Shown: positions 45,233-54,365 of the stretch, one piece after another
How positions within the stretch are numbered: position 1 is the first letter of the stretch
How the letters are laid out: every line of letters begins with the position of its first letter
Assembly (NCBI RefSeq): GCF_901538355.1
Contig: NZ_LR593887.1
Location: forward strand, 4,564,920 to 4,628,919
DNA length: 64,000 nucleotides
Origin: Tuwongella immobilis
GTDB lineage: Bacteria; Planctomycetota; Planctomycetia; Gemmatales; Gemmataceae
Direction: 5' to 3'
The notes under the pieces: model-generated
The model's input: the letters and a program-made list of their open reading frames with translations, nothing else
Database searches by the model: none
What the model was told of the DNA's origin: nothing
Program-made: the position numbers and the translations under genes

Positions 45233-46660
45233 TTACGCACCCAAGAAGCGGATGCGCTTGTTGATATCCACGTTCACGGAGTGATACGATCGCACCAGAT
45301 TTCCGCTGTTGAACAGCCCGGTGCGAATCGCCTCGACATCGTCAGCGCCCACGCAATTGGTGAAAATCGGCAGCAGATAATCAATCCCAATTTGCGATGG
45401 ACGAAAATTCTTGGCATCGTAGAACGATTCGTGCATCTTGCGGGCATGAATCAGGCCCCAGCGATCGCGGAAATCGTTCGCTTGCACCGATCCCAGATGG
45501 AAGCCCTTCTCGCGGTTCCAATTCAGAATCGCCACCCCGTTGATGAATCCTTCCAGCAGCATATCCACGGCATGCCCGCCCAGTTGGGAGGCGTAGAAGC
45601 GGTCGAACAGAATCGGGCGCCCCCCACGTTGGGTGTGGCCGATCTTCCGGGTAAAGATGGCGGCCTTGGCGGATTCGTTGCGGCGTCGGCTGGTGAAGTA
45701 TTTGTCACCGAGTTTGGCGATGAGCAGATTCCGCAGCTTTTCCGATGCCCCGCTGAGCACCACATTCCCCGCCGGGTCGGTCGATTGTTCTTCTGCCCCG
45801 AGATCCTTACCGTGTTCGTCGATAATCCCTTCACCGCAGACAATCACACAATGCTTCTGCAGGTCGTAGATTTCCTGAATGCGATCGACCAAGCCGTCCA
45901 GATTCATGCGATGTTCGGGGACCAGCATCAAATCCGGCTGGCCAAACGCGGAGCCAAGCGCGATGTAACCCGAGTGGCGGCCCATCACTTCGACAATCGC
46001 AATTCGGCGGTGACTTTCGGCGGTGGTGCGGATGCGCTGCACCCCGGACGCCGAGACATAAACCGACGTGGCATAGCCGGGCGTCACATAATTGACCATC
46101 TGTTCCAAGTCAAACGATCGTTGCGAGGTTTTGCGAACGTATTGGAACGGCCCTTCGGGATCGACGACTTCGGAATCCTTTTCGACGAGTCCGGGATGGC
46201 TTTGCTCCATCGGCACGCGTTGCCATTCGTTCGGTTCGCTGGGGTAATTCAAACCCAGGTCGTTGTCGATGGTTTTGGGTGCGAGGACGGTGGGCAGCGA
46301 TTCGCTGAGGGCTTGCATGCCGTTGAGCGTGCCATCGCCGCCGATGCAGATCAGGCCATCGATGCGAAGTTGTTTGAGTCGGTCGGCAATGAGCGCGATG
46401 GATTCATGATCGTCGGCATCAACATAGTCGCGAGATGCGCCGATGAGCGTGCCGCCGCAGGTGGGGTCCAGTTCGGGGATGGTGGTATAAAGCGGGTTGA
46501 GCACCACATGGGGCACTCGGGGATTGAACAAGCTGCTGAATCCCTTAATGAAGCCCACCACTTCCACGCGGCGTTGATTGGCCCGTGTGACCGCGCCGTG
46601 AATGGTAGCGTTGAGCGCGGGGGTATCGCCGCCAGCCGTGAGGATGCCAATCCGCTTCAT
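45233..46660 (-). CDS. pfkA: 6-phosphofructokinase, long form
   Basis: The 475-residue enzyme phosphorylates fructose-6-phosphate. Seen motifs are ILTAGGDTPALN (phosphate loop), GGDGTLNGM (Gly where ATP-type enzymes carry Gly104 of the E. coli numbering), and APKTIDND with Lys at the 124 position. Gly104 plus Lys124 is the combination known from plant and trypanosome ATP-dependent PFKs, so ATP is the more likely donor but PPi cannot be excluded. About 55 residues are inserted after the TIDND loop, before TPGYATS. The catalytic TIDND Asp is intact. AAGGAGAG lies 7 nt before the ATG at 46660. The gene is between the HEAT/TPR gene and the kinase gene, all on the minus strand. Confidence 0.9.
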   Translation of the reverse strand: MKRIGILTAGGDTPALNATIHGAVTRANQRRVEVVGFIKGFSSLFNPRVPHVVLNPLYTTIPELDPTCGGTLIGASRDYVDADDHESIALIADRLKQLRIDGLICIGGDGTLNGMQALSESLPTVLAPKTIDNDLGLNYPSEPNEWQRVPMEQSHPGLVEKDSEVVDPEGPFQYVRKTSQRSFDLEQMVNYVTPGYATSVYVSASGVQRIRTTAESHRRIAIVEVMGRHSGYIALGSAFGQPDLMLVPEHRMNLDGLVDRIQEIYDLQKHCVIVCGEGIIDEHGKDLGAEEQSTDPAGNVVLSGASEKLRNLLIAKLGDKYFTSRRRNESAKAAIFTRKIGHTQRGGRPILFDRFYASQLGGHAVDMLLEGFINGVAILNWNREKGFHLGSVQANDFRDRWGLIHARKMHESFYDAKNFRPSQIGIDYLLPIFTNCVGADDVEAIRTGLFNSGNLVRSYHSVNVDINKRIRFLGA

Positions 46661-46818
46661 GCGAAAACTCTCCTTGCGATCATGCCATGCGAAGGGAATG
46701 CGAGCAGGCACCGACAGCGGAGGTTGGAGAGGAATCTGCTGCCGAATACCCCATGGAGCCGACTTCGACTCCACCCCCGAAGGTCTCGCACGCCTGGGGG
46801 ATGGAGTGCATTCTAGGG

Positions 46819-48192
46819 TCACCCCATCAGATAGGCACGCAGATCATTTTGAATTTTTGCACAGCGTTGCTGCCAGGAATGCAAATCGGCAGGCCGAGTG
46901 CCATCCATCGGCTTACATGTGACTTGCACGCGCAACCGATTGGTGTTCAGTTCGGGCTTGTCCAACTGCAACTCCAACTCGGCGATTTCTCGTGGGCCAA
47001 TGGGCGGCGGTGGGGGCGACATGCGGCTCAACCAGCCGAGAATTCCGGTAAGTGGCGGCGGTGCCACCGAGGGATTGTGCAGCCGAACTTTGATCAATCC
47101 CGGATCACTGGCCAATACTTCGCCCCCGACATCGCTGAGAAATCCACGCAGTTTGGTGATGGCGATTTTTTCCGGCATCCACGCATCAAAATCAAAGGTG
47201 ATGACGTAAGGATCGGTCAATTTGGCAGGGACCGCCAGCGACCGAGTCTTGGTGGGTGTATGCGGCACGGCGGGCATCAGCACCGAATCCGTACTGGGAT
47301 CTTCCGGCGGGCGGGTCATCGACCAGACATCCAGGCCAATGGCTTCGCCATAGCGCTTGGCGATTTCGCGAGGCGTCGAAGGTCGCTCGGCGGGGAATTT
47401 CTCCAAGCATTGCATAATCAACGCTTCGACCGCGTGCGGAATGTTCAACACCGCTCGAATTCGATTGAACGGAATCGGCTTGGCACTGCGATGGGCTTCG
47501 AGCTGCGCTTGCGTGCCAATCGCGTCGTAGGGCATCATTCCCGTGAGCATTTCGTAAAGAATCACGCCGAGCGCGTAAATATCCGCTCGGGCATCAATCT
47601 CGTCGCCGCGCACCGCCTCAGGGCTGACATAGTCGGGCGTGCCGATCACGCGAATGTCGCTGCTGCCGTTGAGTTTTTCTAGGGAGAGATGCGGCTTGGC
47701 CGAGAATTGCGACAGTCCGAAATCCATCACGCGCAGCGATTCGACCGGCGTGTCGGATTCCAGAATCATCAGATTCGATGGCTTGAGGTCGCGGTGGACG
47801 ATACCCTGCCGATGGGCGGCTTGCAGGGCGTGACAAAGTTGCGCGAGCATCACCCCCGTCCGCTCGACACCGAGACGCTTGTTGCGCCCCAGCACCACTT
47901 CGAGCGTTTGACCGGGCAGATATTCCATAATGATGCACGGACCACCAGCGGAATCCAACGAGGATTCGAGCAATTGCACGGCATACGGGTGGTGAAACCG
48001 CGACATGAATTCCATTTCCCGTTGAAATAGGGCACGGAATCGCGGTTGATTGGCGATGTTGGGATGCATCACCTTGATCACAACGAGTCGGTTGGGTTTG
48101 TGTCGATCGCGGGCCACAAATACGCGGCCCATGCTTCCCTGACCTAGGAAGCCAACCACTTCGTACTGACCTAAAAATATCGTGCCGATCAT
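46819..48192 (-). CDS. Soluble Hanks-type Ser/Thr protein kinase with a novel C-terminal region
   Basis: Residues 1 to about 275 form a complete eukaryotic-type kinase domain: the glycine loop GQGSMGRV, VVIKVMH catalytic Lys, HRDLKPSN loop, DFGLSQ and VSPEAVRG, with DIYALGVILYEMLTG. The remaining ~180 residues of the 457 contain no transmembrane helix, FHA or PASTA motif; they hold a run of Pro residues (SPPPPPIGPREI) and alternating strands with conserved-looking DFDAWMPEKI and DLHSWQQRC. This suggests a soluble signalling kinase with a ligand-sensing or substrate-recruiting tail. Start at 48192 (an ATG 12 codons upstream is possible). A TTGTTT-N17-TATTCT promoter lies about 70-95 nt upstream. 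It is divergent from ggt and codirectional with pfk. Confidence 0.87.
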   Translation of the reverse strand: MIGTIFLGQYEVVGFLGQGSMGRVFVARDRHKPNRLVVIKVMHPNIANQPRFRALFQREMEFMSRFHHPYAVQLLESSLDSAGGPCIIMEYLPGQTLEVVLGRNKRLGVERTGVMLAQLCHALQAAHRQGIVHRDLKPSNLMILESDTPVESLRVMDFGLSQFSAKPHLSLEKLNGSSDIRVIGTPDYVSPEAVRGDEIDARADIYALGVILYEMLTGMMPYDAIGTQAQLEAHRSAKPIPFNRIRAVLNIPHAVEALIMQCLEKFPAERPSTPREIAKRYGEAIGLDVWSMTRPPEDPSTDSVLMPAVPHTPTKTRSLAVPAKLTDPYVITFDFDAWMPEKIAITKLRGFLSDVGGEVLASDPGLIKVRLHNPSVAPPPLTGILGWLSRMSPPPPPIGPREIAELELQLDKPELNTNRLRVQVTCKPMDGTRPADLHSWQQRCAKIQNDLRAYLMG

Positions 48193-48258
48193 CTCGACAC
48201 CCGGAGAGGATTCGAGCCGACTGAACAATTACCCGAAATGGGCAAGATTTCATCTTCC

Positions 48259-48287
48259 AGAATACGCAATTCCTTCATCCCAAACAA
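48259..48287 (-). promoter_or_regulatory. Sigma-70-like promoter for the Ser/Thr kinase
   Basis: On the minus strand TTGTTT (48287-48282) and TATTCT (48264-48259) are 17 nt apart. The leader to the ATG at 48192 is about 60 nt. Confidence 0.45.
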
Positions 48288-48425
48288 GTCCCAACGACTC
48301 GCGTAGACCGATGTTTTTGCAATCGCTGGATTCCCAGGCCGCGAAATGCGAAGATGATGACGATCCTCGCCCGGCGGGACAGTTAGCACCCGATCCGAAT
48401 CAACGTCCATTTCGAGGCCCGAATC

Positions 48426-50219
48426 ATGAGATGGCCAATCAATCGAATCCCGACTGGTCTGGGACTTGCCTGGATTCTCTTCGGAGGAATATGGCTCATG
48501 TCCCATTCTGCGGACCCGTTGCAAGCCGACGAACGCCCAATTCCGCGACCGATCGTGCAGCCCGGTCAGGCGGGTCGCTCGGTGACGCACGCGCCGCACG
48601 GCATGGTCGCCACCAGCCACCCGCTGGCGGCACAAGTGGGGCTGGCCGTGCTGCAACGCGGCGGCAATGCCATCGATGCCGCCATTGCCGTCAATGCGAT
48701 GCTTGGAGTCGTCGAGCCGATGTCCTGCGGAATCGGCGGCGATCTGTTCGCCATTGTCTGGGACGCGAAAACCGGAACGCTTCATGGCCTGAATGCCAGC
48801 GGTGCTGCGCCACAACTGGCGACCATGCAAGCCTTTCGGGATCGCAAGCTCAGCGAGATTCCCACCCTAGGCCCACTGAGCTGGTCGGTGCCCGGCTGCG
48901 TCGATGGCTGGTTTGCGCTACACAGCAAGTTCGGCAAGCTGCCCATGCGCGACATTCTCGGCCCCAGCGCGGAATACGCCGAAACGGGCTTCCCGGTCAG
49001 TGAGGTGATTGCCGGGTATTGGAAGTCCGCCGAAGGCAAACTCCGCAAGGATGAGGGGTCGTCGCAGATCTTTCTAATTCCGGACAATTCACCGGCAATC
49101 GATTCCGTCACTCCCCCGCAGCGTTCGCCCCGAACCGGCGAGCGGTTTCGCAATCCCGCACTGGCAGCCACCTATCGGGCGATTGCCAAGGATGGCCGGG
49201 ATGCCTTCTATCGTGGGGCGATTGCCGATGAGCTGGATGCCTATTCGCAACAGCAAGGTGGTCTGCTTCGCAAGGCCGATCTCGTGGCCAATGCCCCGAC
49301 GTGGATTGATCCCGTTTCCACAACCTATCGGGGCGTTCAAATCGCGGAACTGCCGCCGCCCGGTCAGGGAATTGCGGTGCTGCAAATGTTGAACCTGTTG
49401 GAGCCACACGATTTGCGGAAACTGGGTCCGAAGTCGCCGGAATTCTGGCATCTGATGCTGGAAGCGAAGAAACTCGCCTATGCCGACCGAGCGCGGTATT
49501 ACGCCGATCCGCGATTCGCCCAGGTGCCCACCGCGGAACTCATCTCGAAAGACTATGCCGCGCGGCAAGCCAAGCGCATCGACCCGAAACGGGCCGCCGA
49601 GAATCTCCCGCCCGGCGATCCCAAGCTCGGCAAGGCAGACACGGTCTATCTCTGTGTCGTGGACAAGGATCGCAATTGTGTCTCACTGATTCAAAGTCTG
49701 TACAACGGCTTCGGATCCGGCAAGACGCCGGCCAAACTCGGATTCCCGCTGCAAAATCGCGGCACCCTGTTCGCACTCGATCCGAATCACCCGAATCGGC
49801 TCGAGCCGGGCAAGCGACCGTTCCACACGATTATTCCGGCAATGGCATTGCGAAACGGCAAACCGTGGCTGGTATTCGGCGTCATGGGCGGCGATATGCA
49901 GCCGCAGGGGCATGTGCAAGTGCTGGTGAATTTGCTCGATTTCCAGATGAATCTCCAGCAAGCCGGGGAAGCACCGCGGATGGAGCATGTCGGCTCGGCA
50001 TCGCCCACGGGTGAGCCGGAATCGCCGCCGGGGGGCACCGTGAAAATCGAGCCGGGCATTTCGGATGCGCTCATGCGAGCATTGCAAGCCAAGGGACACC
50101 GCATCGAGCGCGTGCCGGTCAACGGTGGTGGCTTTCAGGCGATTCTGATCGATCCGGATACCGGCATGCTCCAAGGTGCCAGCGAACACCGCAAAGACGG
50201 AGCCGCCATCGGATACTAA
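48426..50219 (+). CDS. ggt: Gamma-glutamyltransferase
   Basis: Ggt transfers the gamma-glutamyl group of glutathione or glutamine and is made as a proenzyme that autocleaves before a Thr. The 597 residues show an N-terminal membrane anchor or signal (about 9-30), then GQAGRSVTHAPHGMVATSHPLA, AIDAAIAVNAMLGVVEP, and the small-subunit start KADTVYLCVVD, where Thr (about residue 406) is the likely nucleophile, followed by SLIQSLYNGFGSG. The later oxyanion region (VMGGDMQPQGH) is present. The Thr after KAD fits the usual GDT/T-H-T cleavage context loosely. GAGG is 8 nt before the ATG. It converges on the YmdB gene with a 4-nt overlap. Confidence 0.93.
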   Translation: MRWPINRIPTGLGLAWILFGGIWLMSHSADPLQADERPIPRPIVQPGQAGRSVTHAPHGMVATSHPLAAQVGLAVLQRGGNAIDAAIAVNAMLGVVEPMSCGIGGDLFAIVWDAKTGTLHGLNASGAAPQLATMQAFRDRKLSEIPTLGPLSWSVPGCVDGWFALHSKFGKLPMRDILGPSAEYAETGFPVSEVIAGYWKSAEGKLRKDEGSSQIFLIPDNSPAIDSVTPPQRSPRTGERFRNPALAATYRAIAKDGRDAFYRGAIADELDAYSQQQGGLLRKADLVANAPTWIDPVSTTYRGVQIAELPPPGQGIAVLQMLNLLEPHDLRKLGPKSPEFWHLMLEAKKLAYADRARYYADPRFAQVPTAELISKDYAARQAKRIDPKRAAENLPPGDPKLGKADTVYLCVVDKDRNCVSLIQSLYNGFGSGKTPAKLGFPLQNRGTLFALDPNHPNRLEPGKRPFHTIIPAMALRNGKPWLVFGVMGGDMQPQGHVQVLVNLLDFQMNLQQAGEAPRMEHVGSASPTGEPESPPGGTVKIEPGISDALMRALQAKGHRIERVPVNGGGFQAILIDPDTGMLQGASEHRKDGAAIGY

Positions 50220-51043
50220 GTCATGGATTCGCCAAGGCTTGCGCCATCCACCGCCAATTCTCGCTCCCGCAGGCAGATGCGGCGGATTCCGGTGGCGCGG
50301 CCGGTCGTCGGCTGAATGTCGACAATCACCCCGCCCAGCCGAATATCGCCGCTGGCGACATCAAACGGCACCGGCGTAAAGTGAATCGTCGATTGCAGCA
50401 CACGATCAATGTCGCGGCCAATAATGCTGTGATACGGGCCGGTCATGCCGACATCGCACTGGAATGCCGTTCCGTTGGGCAGAATCTGCTCATCGGCCGT
50501 CGGCACATGCGTATGCGTGCCAAGCACCGCGCTCACCCGCCCATCCAGGAAGTGGCCCACGAGATACTTGTCGGCCGTGGCTTCCGCGTGGACATCCACC
50601 AGCACGCAATGCCCCTTGCCCACGCCGGCTTCCGCCAGCACTCGCTCGACTGCCGCAAATGGACAATCGACTGCACGCATGAATGTCCGCCCCATGACGG
50701 AAATCACGGTCAAGGTATGGCCACTCTCGGAAGTCACTTGTACGAATGTGCGACCGGGTGCAGTCGGCGGATAATTCGCGGGTTTGCAGATGATCGATTC
50801 GGATTCCAGAATCGAAATCAGCTCCCCTTTTTTGTAGATGTGATCGCCCATGGTGAAGGCATTCACCCCAGCCGCCCGCAACTTGCGAAAGACACTCGGC
50901 AGCATCCCCGACCCGTTGGACGCATTCTCCGCATTGGCAACCACCAGATCCAGCGACTCCCGCTGCCGCAAGAACGGAACAGCCCGCCGCACCAACTCCA
51001 CCCCCGGTTGCCCGACAATATCGCCAATGAACAGCACACGCAT
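50216..51043 (-). CDS. YmdB-type metallophosphoesterase
   Basis: The 275-residue protein contains metal-binding motifs of the YmdB family: GDIVGQPG at the start, VVANAENASNGSG, MGDHIYKK, VDVHAEATADK and GTHTHVPTAD. YmdB is a 2',3'-cyclic nucleotide phosphodiesterase required for biofilm and sporulation decisions in Bacillus. The gene lies directly downstream of rny, 72 nt away on the minus strand, an arrangement that recurs in many bacteria (rny-ymdB). The ATG at 51043 is preceded by GGGCGG. The last 4 nt overlap the convergent ggt stop. Confidence 0.92.
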   Translation of the reverse strand: MRVLFIGDIVGQPGVELVRRAVPFLRQRESLDLVVANAENASNGSGMLPSVFRKLRAAGVNAFTMGDHIYKKGELISILESESIICKPANYPPTAPGRTFVQVTSESGHTLTVISVMGRTFMRAVDCPFAAVERVLAEAGVGKGHCVLVDVHAEATADKYLVGHFLDGRVSAVLGTHTHVPTADEQILPNGTAFQCDVGMTGPYHSIIGRDIDRVLQSTIHFTPVPFDVASGDIRLGGVIVDIQPTTGRATGIRRICLRERELAVDGASLGESMT

Positions 51044-51115
51044 GGACCGCCCTACCTTGTCTGCATCGCTGGTGATTCGCATCGCGGACAGATTGCCGGA
51101 ACCGCTGAAGCGTCA

Positions 51116-52714
51116 CTACTTTGCGACTTCTACGGCTCGTAACTCGCGGACCACGGTGACTTTGATTTCGCCCGGATAATCCAACTGCTTCTCAATCGAA
51201 CGAGCAATGTCGTAGCAAATTTTCTGGGCTTCTGCATCGGTCGTGCGAACCGCATCGGCAATCACCCGGAGTTCGCGGCCAGCCTGAATCGCAAACGCCT
51301 GTTCCACACCGGGGAATCCGCAGGCCACCGCTTCTAGCTCCTCCAGACGCTTGACATATTTTTCGAGCGTCTCCCGTCGCGCCCCAGGCCGCGAGGCGCT
51401 GATGGCATCCGCCGTGGCCACCAAGACCGTGTAGACATTGTCGATCTGAATATCGTCATGGTGTCCGGCGATGGCGTGCAGCACCTCGGGGCTGGTCTCG
51501 CCGTAGCGACGTGCGAGTTCCGCGCCAATCTTGGGGTGCCCCCCTTCCATCTCATGGTCGGCGGCTTTGCCAATATCGTGCAAGAGTGCGCAACGTCTGG
51601 CCAGTTGACCGTTTAGGCCCAATTCATCCGCGATCATGCCCGCCAAGAAGCAGACTTCCAGCGAATGTTGCAGCACGTTTTGCGAGTAACTCGTGCGAAA
51701 CTTCAGGCGACCCAACAGCTGCTGGATCTTCTCATGGACCATGCCAATATCGGCCTGCTGGACGGCATCGCGACCGACTTCGAGAATCGTGCGATCCATC
51801 TCTTTCTGCGTTTCGGCCACCACTTCTTCGATTCGCGTCGGGTGAATGCGGCCATCTTGGATCAGTTTGGTGAGCGCCAACCGAGCGGTTTCACGGCGGA
51901 CATTATCAAACGCACTCACAATCACCACGCCGGGCGTATCATCCACGATGACATCCACCCCCGTGCATTTCTCGAACGTGCGAATATTCCGCCCTTCTCG
52001 GCCAATGATCCGGCCCTTCATATCGTCAGACGGAATATCAACGGTGCTCACGGTGGTATCGGTGGTGTGCTGAGCCGCGTAGCGATGAATTGCCATCGCC
52101 AGCAGCGAGCGTGCGCGCTGGTCGGTTTCCTGCCGGAATCGCTCCTCGAATCGGGTGATGCGTTGGGCGAGTCGGTCGTTCAACTCGCGTTCAACGCGCT
52201 CGAACAGCAGTCGTTCGACCTGCTCGCGGTTCATCCCGGAGATTTCTTGGAGTTTGGCGATTTGCTGCTGGCAGAGCTCGTCCACTTCGCGGGTTTTGCG
52301 TTCGAGCACCTCGCGGCGGTCGGCTAACTTTTTCTGCGTATGCTCCAGCGATCGTTCTTTCTTGAGCAGCAGTTGGTGCTTTTGTTCGACCAAATCTTCG
52401 CGTTTTTCCAGGCGACGTTCTTGCTCGCGGACCTCGTTGCGGGCGAGTTCGGCTTCGCGGTTCAGTTCCTCACGTCGGCGAATTTGTTCATCTTTGGCCC
52501 GCAGATCGGCCTCTTTGAACAGCCGCTCGGCATCGCGGGCCGCATCCGCAAGAATTTGCTGGGCCTGGGCTTGCGCTTGGATGACCGCTTGCTGAGCATC
52601 GGAAACGTGCTGCTGTTGCCGCTGCCGCTCCAGCCGTTTTGCCAGCGCAAAACCAAGAGTCGCGGCAATGACGGCCGCTCCCACGGTTAACGCAATGGTT
52701 TCAAATAAGCCCAT
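51116..52714 (-). CDS. rny: Ribonuclease Y
   Basis: RNase Y is a membrane-anchored endoribonuclease that starts mRNA decay. The 532 residues show an N-terminal helix (about 5-25), a long charged coiled coil (30-200), a KH domain with [21 protein letters not shown] at about 223-245, and an HD domain with catalytic [10 protein letters not shown] at about 376 and [10 protein letters not shown]. The last segment ([18 protein letters not shown]) is typical. AGGAG lies 10 nt upstream of the ATG at 52714. An inverted repeat (52761-52783) lies just upstream. ymdB follows in the same direction. Confidence 0.96.
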   Translation of the reverse strand: MGLFETIALTVGAAVIAATLGFALAKRLERQRQQQHVSDAQQAVIQAQAQAQQILADAARDAERLFKEADLRAKDEQIRRREELNREAELARNEVREQERRLEKREDLVEQKHQLLLKKERSLEHTQKKLADRREVLERKTREVDELCQQQIAKLQEISGMNREQVERLLFERVERELNDRLAQRITRFEERFRQETDQRARSLLAMAIHRYAAQHTTDTTVSTVDIPSDDMKGRIIGREGRNIRTFEKCTGVDVIVDDTPGVVIVSAFDNVRRETARLALTKLIQDGRIHPTRIEEVVAETQKEMDRTILEVGRDAVQQADIGMVHEKIQQLLGRLKFRTSYSQNVLQHSLEVCFLAGMIADELGLNGQLARRCALLHDIGKAADHEMEGGHPKIGAELARRYGETSPEVLHAIAGHHDDIQIDNVYTVLVATADAISASRPGARRETLEKYVKRLEELEAVACGFPGVEQAFAIQAGRELRVIADAVRTTDAEAQKICYDIARSIEKQLDYPGEIKVTVVRELRAVEVAK

Positions 52715-53115
52715 TGGTGGGCCACTCCTCATGGGCGGCCCGAACGGCTTCTGGATCGAGGTTCTGAACGTCACATTCAGAACTCGCCTGGAGTCTGCCA
52801 AAGATCCTCGGCCTGGAGCGCACGACACTACGACTGTCGAGCCATCTCGGCAGTCGCGGCGAGGTTCCAGCGCGGTTCGTCGATCGGTTCGTTGGGTCCC
52901 AATCGAGCAGAAGCTCCCACCCGAACGATTGAATTCGAGTGAGAAGGTTCGGTCCGTATCAATCAGCGGAGATGCGAGATCCCCGATCGATGGTGCGGTT
53001 ATGTCGCCAGTCGAGTTTTGGACACTCCAGCCCTGATGCGAATGGCGACCCGTGGCATTATTATGCGATGCAGCGCGTGCGGCTTCAACCCAATTCGCGC
53101 CAGCATCGCAACGAC
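52715..53115. other. 401-bp non-coding region upstream of rny
   Basis: The region lies between rny and an orphan membrane-protein gene, both on the minus strand. It holds an 8-bp inverted repeat at 52761-52783 and otherwise no open frame that reads as protein. A frame on the plus strand at 52668-53036 lacks codon-bias support and no known domain is visible, so I do not annotate it. Confidence 0.5.
52761..52783. repeat. Perfect 8-bp inverted repeat upstream of rny
   Basis: GTTCTGAA (52761-52768) and TTCAGAAC (52776-52783) are exact reverse complements across a 7-nt spacer. It lies about 50 nt upstream of the rny ATG, so it may be an operator or a 5'-leader stem-loop. Confidence 0.55.
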
Positions 53116-53724
53116 TTACGACCGGCTTGCAAAATAGAAGGCAATCATCGCCACAATCACTGCTTCCCAGGTGGTGCTGGTGAGCTTATTCTGCATGCCG
53201 GGTTGGATGAAGGTCTGATAGACGAGATCCAACACCAGCATGAACATCGCAATCAGCGATAACCAAGCCTGGATGGTCAGCACAAACGGCTGATCGCGCA
53301 CGGGCAGCAGCCGCAGGAAGTAGCCCAAGGTGAAGCCGGTCACCAACGCAATGCCCAAGGTCGGCCAAGCGGTGAGTTGTTCGGGCTTGGGGGTGAGGAA
53401 GGTGAGAAACGCCTCGCCCTCTTGCGAATATTTGTATGCGGTCAATCCGATGGTGACGCCCAGCAACAAGATGCGGAACAATCCCGCCGGAATTCCCAGC
53501 GGTTGCAAATCTTGGAATTCATTCGGATTCGCGCCGCTGACCCGGCTGCGGCTGACAAAAAACAGAAAAATCACCGACAGCAAAAAGTACAAATACAAGG
53601 GCACCGGCACGCGGATCGATTCCGGCAACAGCATCAGCAACCAATATTGCAGGCAGATTTGCAGGGCCAACAACGCCCGCACGCTGCCCTCGGGCAACCC
53701 CAATGGGTGTCGAATTCCGGACAT
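53116..53724 (-). CDS. Orphan multi-span membrane protein
   Basis: The 202-residue protein has five or six hydrophobic helices, at about 15-35, 40-58, 78-98, 120-140, 150-170 and 180-200, with short loops and a cytoplasmic PxxFQDL stretch. No signal peptide and no recognisable motif are visible. GAGGA lies 6 nt before the ATG. It is divergent from rplM. Function unknown. Confidence 0.6.
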   Translation of the reverse strand: MSGIRHPLGLPEGSVRALLALQICLQYWLLMLLPESIRVPVPLYLYFLLSVIFLFFVSRSRVSGANPNEFQDLQPLGIPAGLFRILLLGVTIGLTAYKYSQEGEAFLTFLTPKPEQLTAWPTLGIALVTGFTLGYFLRLLPVRDQPFVLTIQAWLSLIAMFMLVLDLVYQTFIQPGMQNKLTSTTWEAVIVAMIAFYFASRS

Positions 53725-53840
53725 GATTCATCCTCAGAACGAGATCGATATCTGAACTTCACGTCATCGAATGAAGTGTCGCATCTTTCGCAACACCCCT
53801 CCAAGGAAATTCGGAATCCGCCGCGATTTCTTGGCTCCTC

Positions 53841-53868
53841 TTGACGAGTTCGGGTTCGCCCTTATGAT
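53841..53868 (+). promoter_or_regulatory. Sigma-70-like promoter for rplM-rpsI
   Basis: TTGACG (53841-53846) and TATGAT (53863-53868) are separated by 16 nt. The ATG of rplM is about 40 nt downstream of the -10, consistent with a short leader and a strong operon. Confidence 0.6.
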
Positions 53869-53910
53869 GGAGGTTTTACGAGACTGGATTTGCGAGAGGA
53901 TCGGTCTGCC

Positions 53911-54342
53911 ATGTCTACCTTCATGGCCAATGCGAATAATACAAAGCGCGAATGGTACGTCATTGACGCCACGGATTTGGTGGTTGGTCGCTTGGCGGTC
54001 CAGATTGCGAACATTCTGCGTGGCAAGCACAAACCCGTTTACACCCCGCACTGCGACACCGGCGACTTCGTCATTGTCGTGAATGCCGAAAAAGTTCGCT
54101 TCACCGGCAATAAGTGGGAAACCAAGACGTACAACCACTATACCCACTACGCGGGTGGTCTGAAGAAGATCGAAGCGCTGGAAATGCTGGAACGCCGCCC
54201 GGATCAAATTCTCCGTGAAGCCGTTCGCCGCATGGTCCCCCGCAATCGCTTGGGCCGCGCTCAAATGACCAAACTGAAGATCTATGCTGGCCCGACCCAC
54301 GAACATCAGGCCCAGCAGCCCAAAGAATTCAAGCTCGCCTGA
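53911..54342 (+). CDS. rplM: 50S ribosomal protein L13
   Basis: L13 is an early-assembling large-subunit protein. The 143 residues show the typical REWYVIDATDLVVGRLA, GKHKPVYTPHCDTGDFVIVVNAEKV and MVPRNRLGRAQMTKLKIYAGPTHEH motifs. GAGAGGA lies 10 nt before the ATG at 53911; a TTG seven codons earlier is not used. It is followed by rpsI after 23 nt, the universal rplM-rpsI pair. The promoter is at 53841-53868. Confidence 0.97.
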   Translation: MSTFMANANNTKREWYVIDATDLVVGRLAVQIANILRGKHKPVYTPHCDTGDFVIVVNAEKVRFTGNKWETKTYNHYTHYAGGLKKIEALEMLERRPDQILREAVRRMVPRNRLGRAQMTKLKIYAGPTHEHQAQQPKEFKLA

Positions 54343-54365
54343 GTGAACCAAGGGACGATTCCATC

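Noticed and set aside
44897-46816. Plus-strand open frame of 639 codons across the pfk and HEAT/TPR genes
   Set aside because: It spans two genes on the other strand and has no motif; the pfk motifs are unmistakable on the minus strand.
52668-53036. Possible 122-residue plus-strand gene upstream of rny
   Set aside because: No Shine-Dalgarno, no motif, and it overlaps the start of rny on the other strand.
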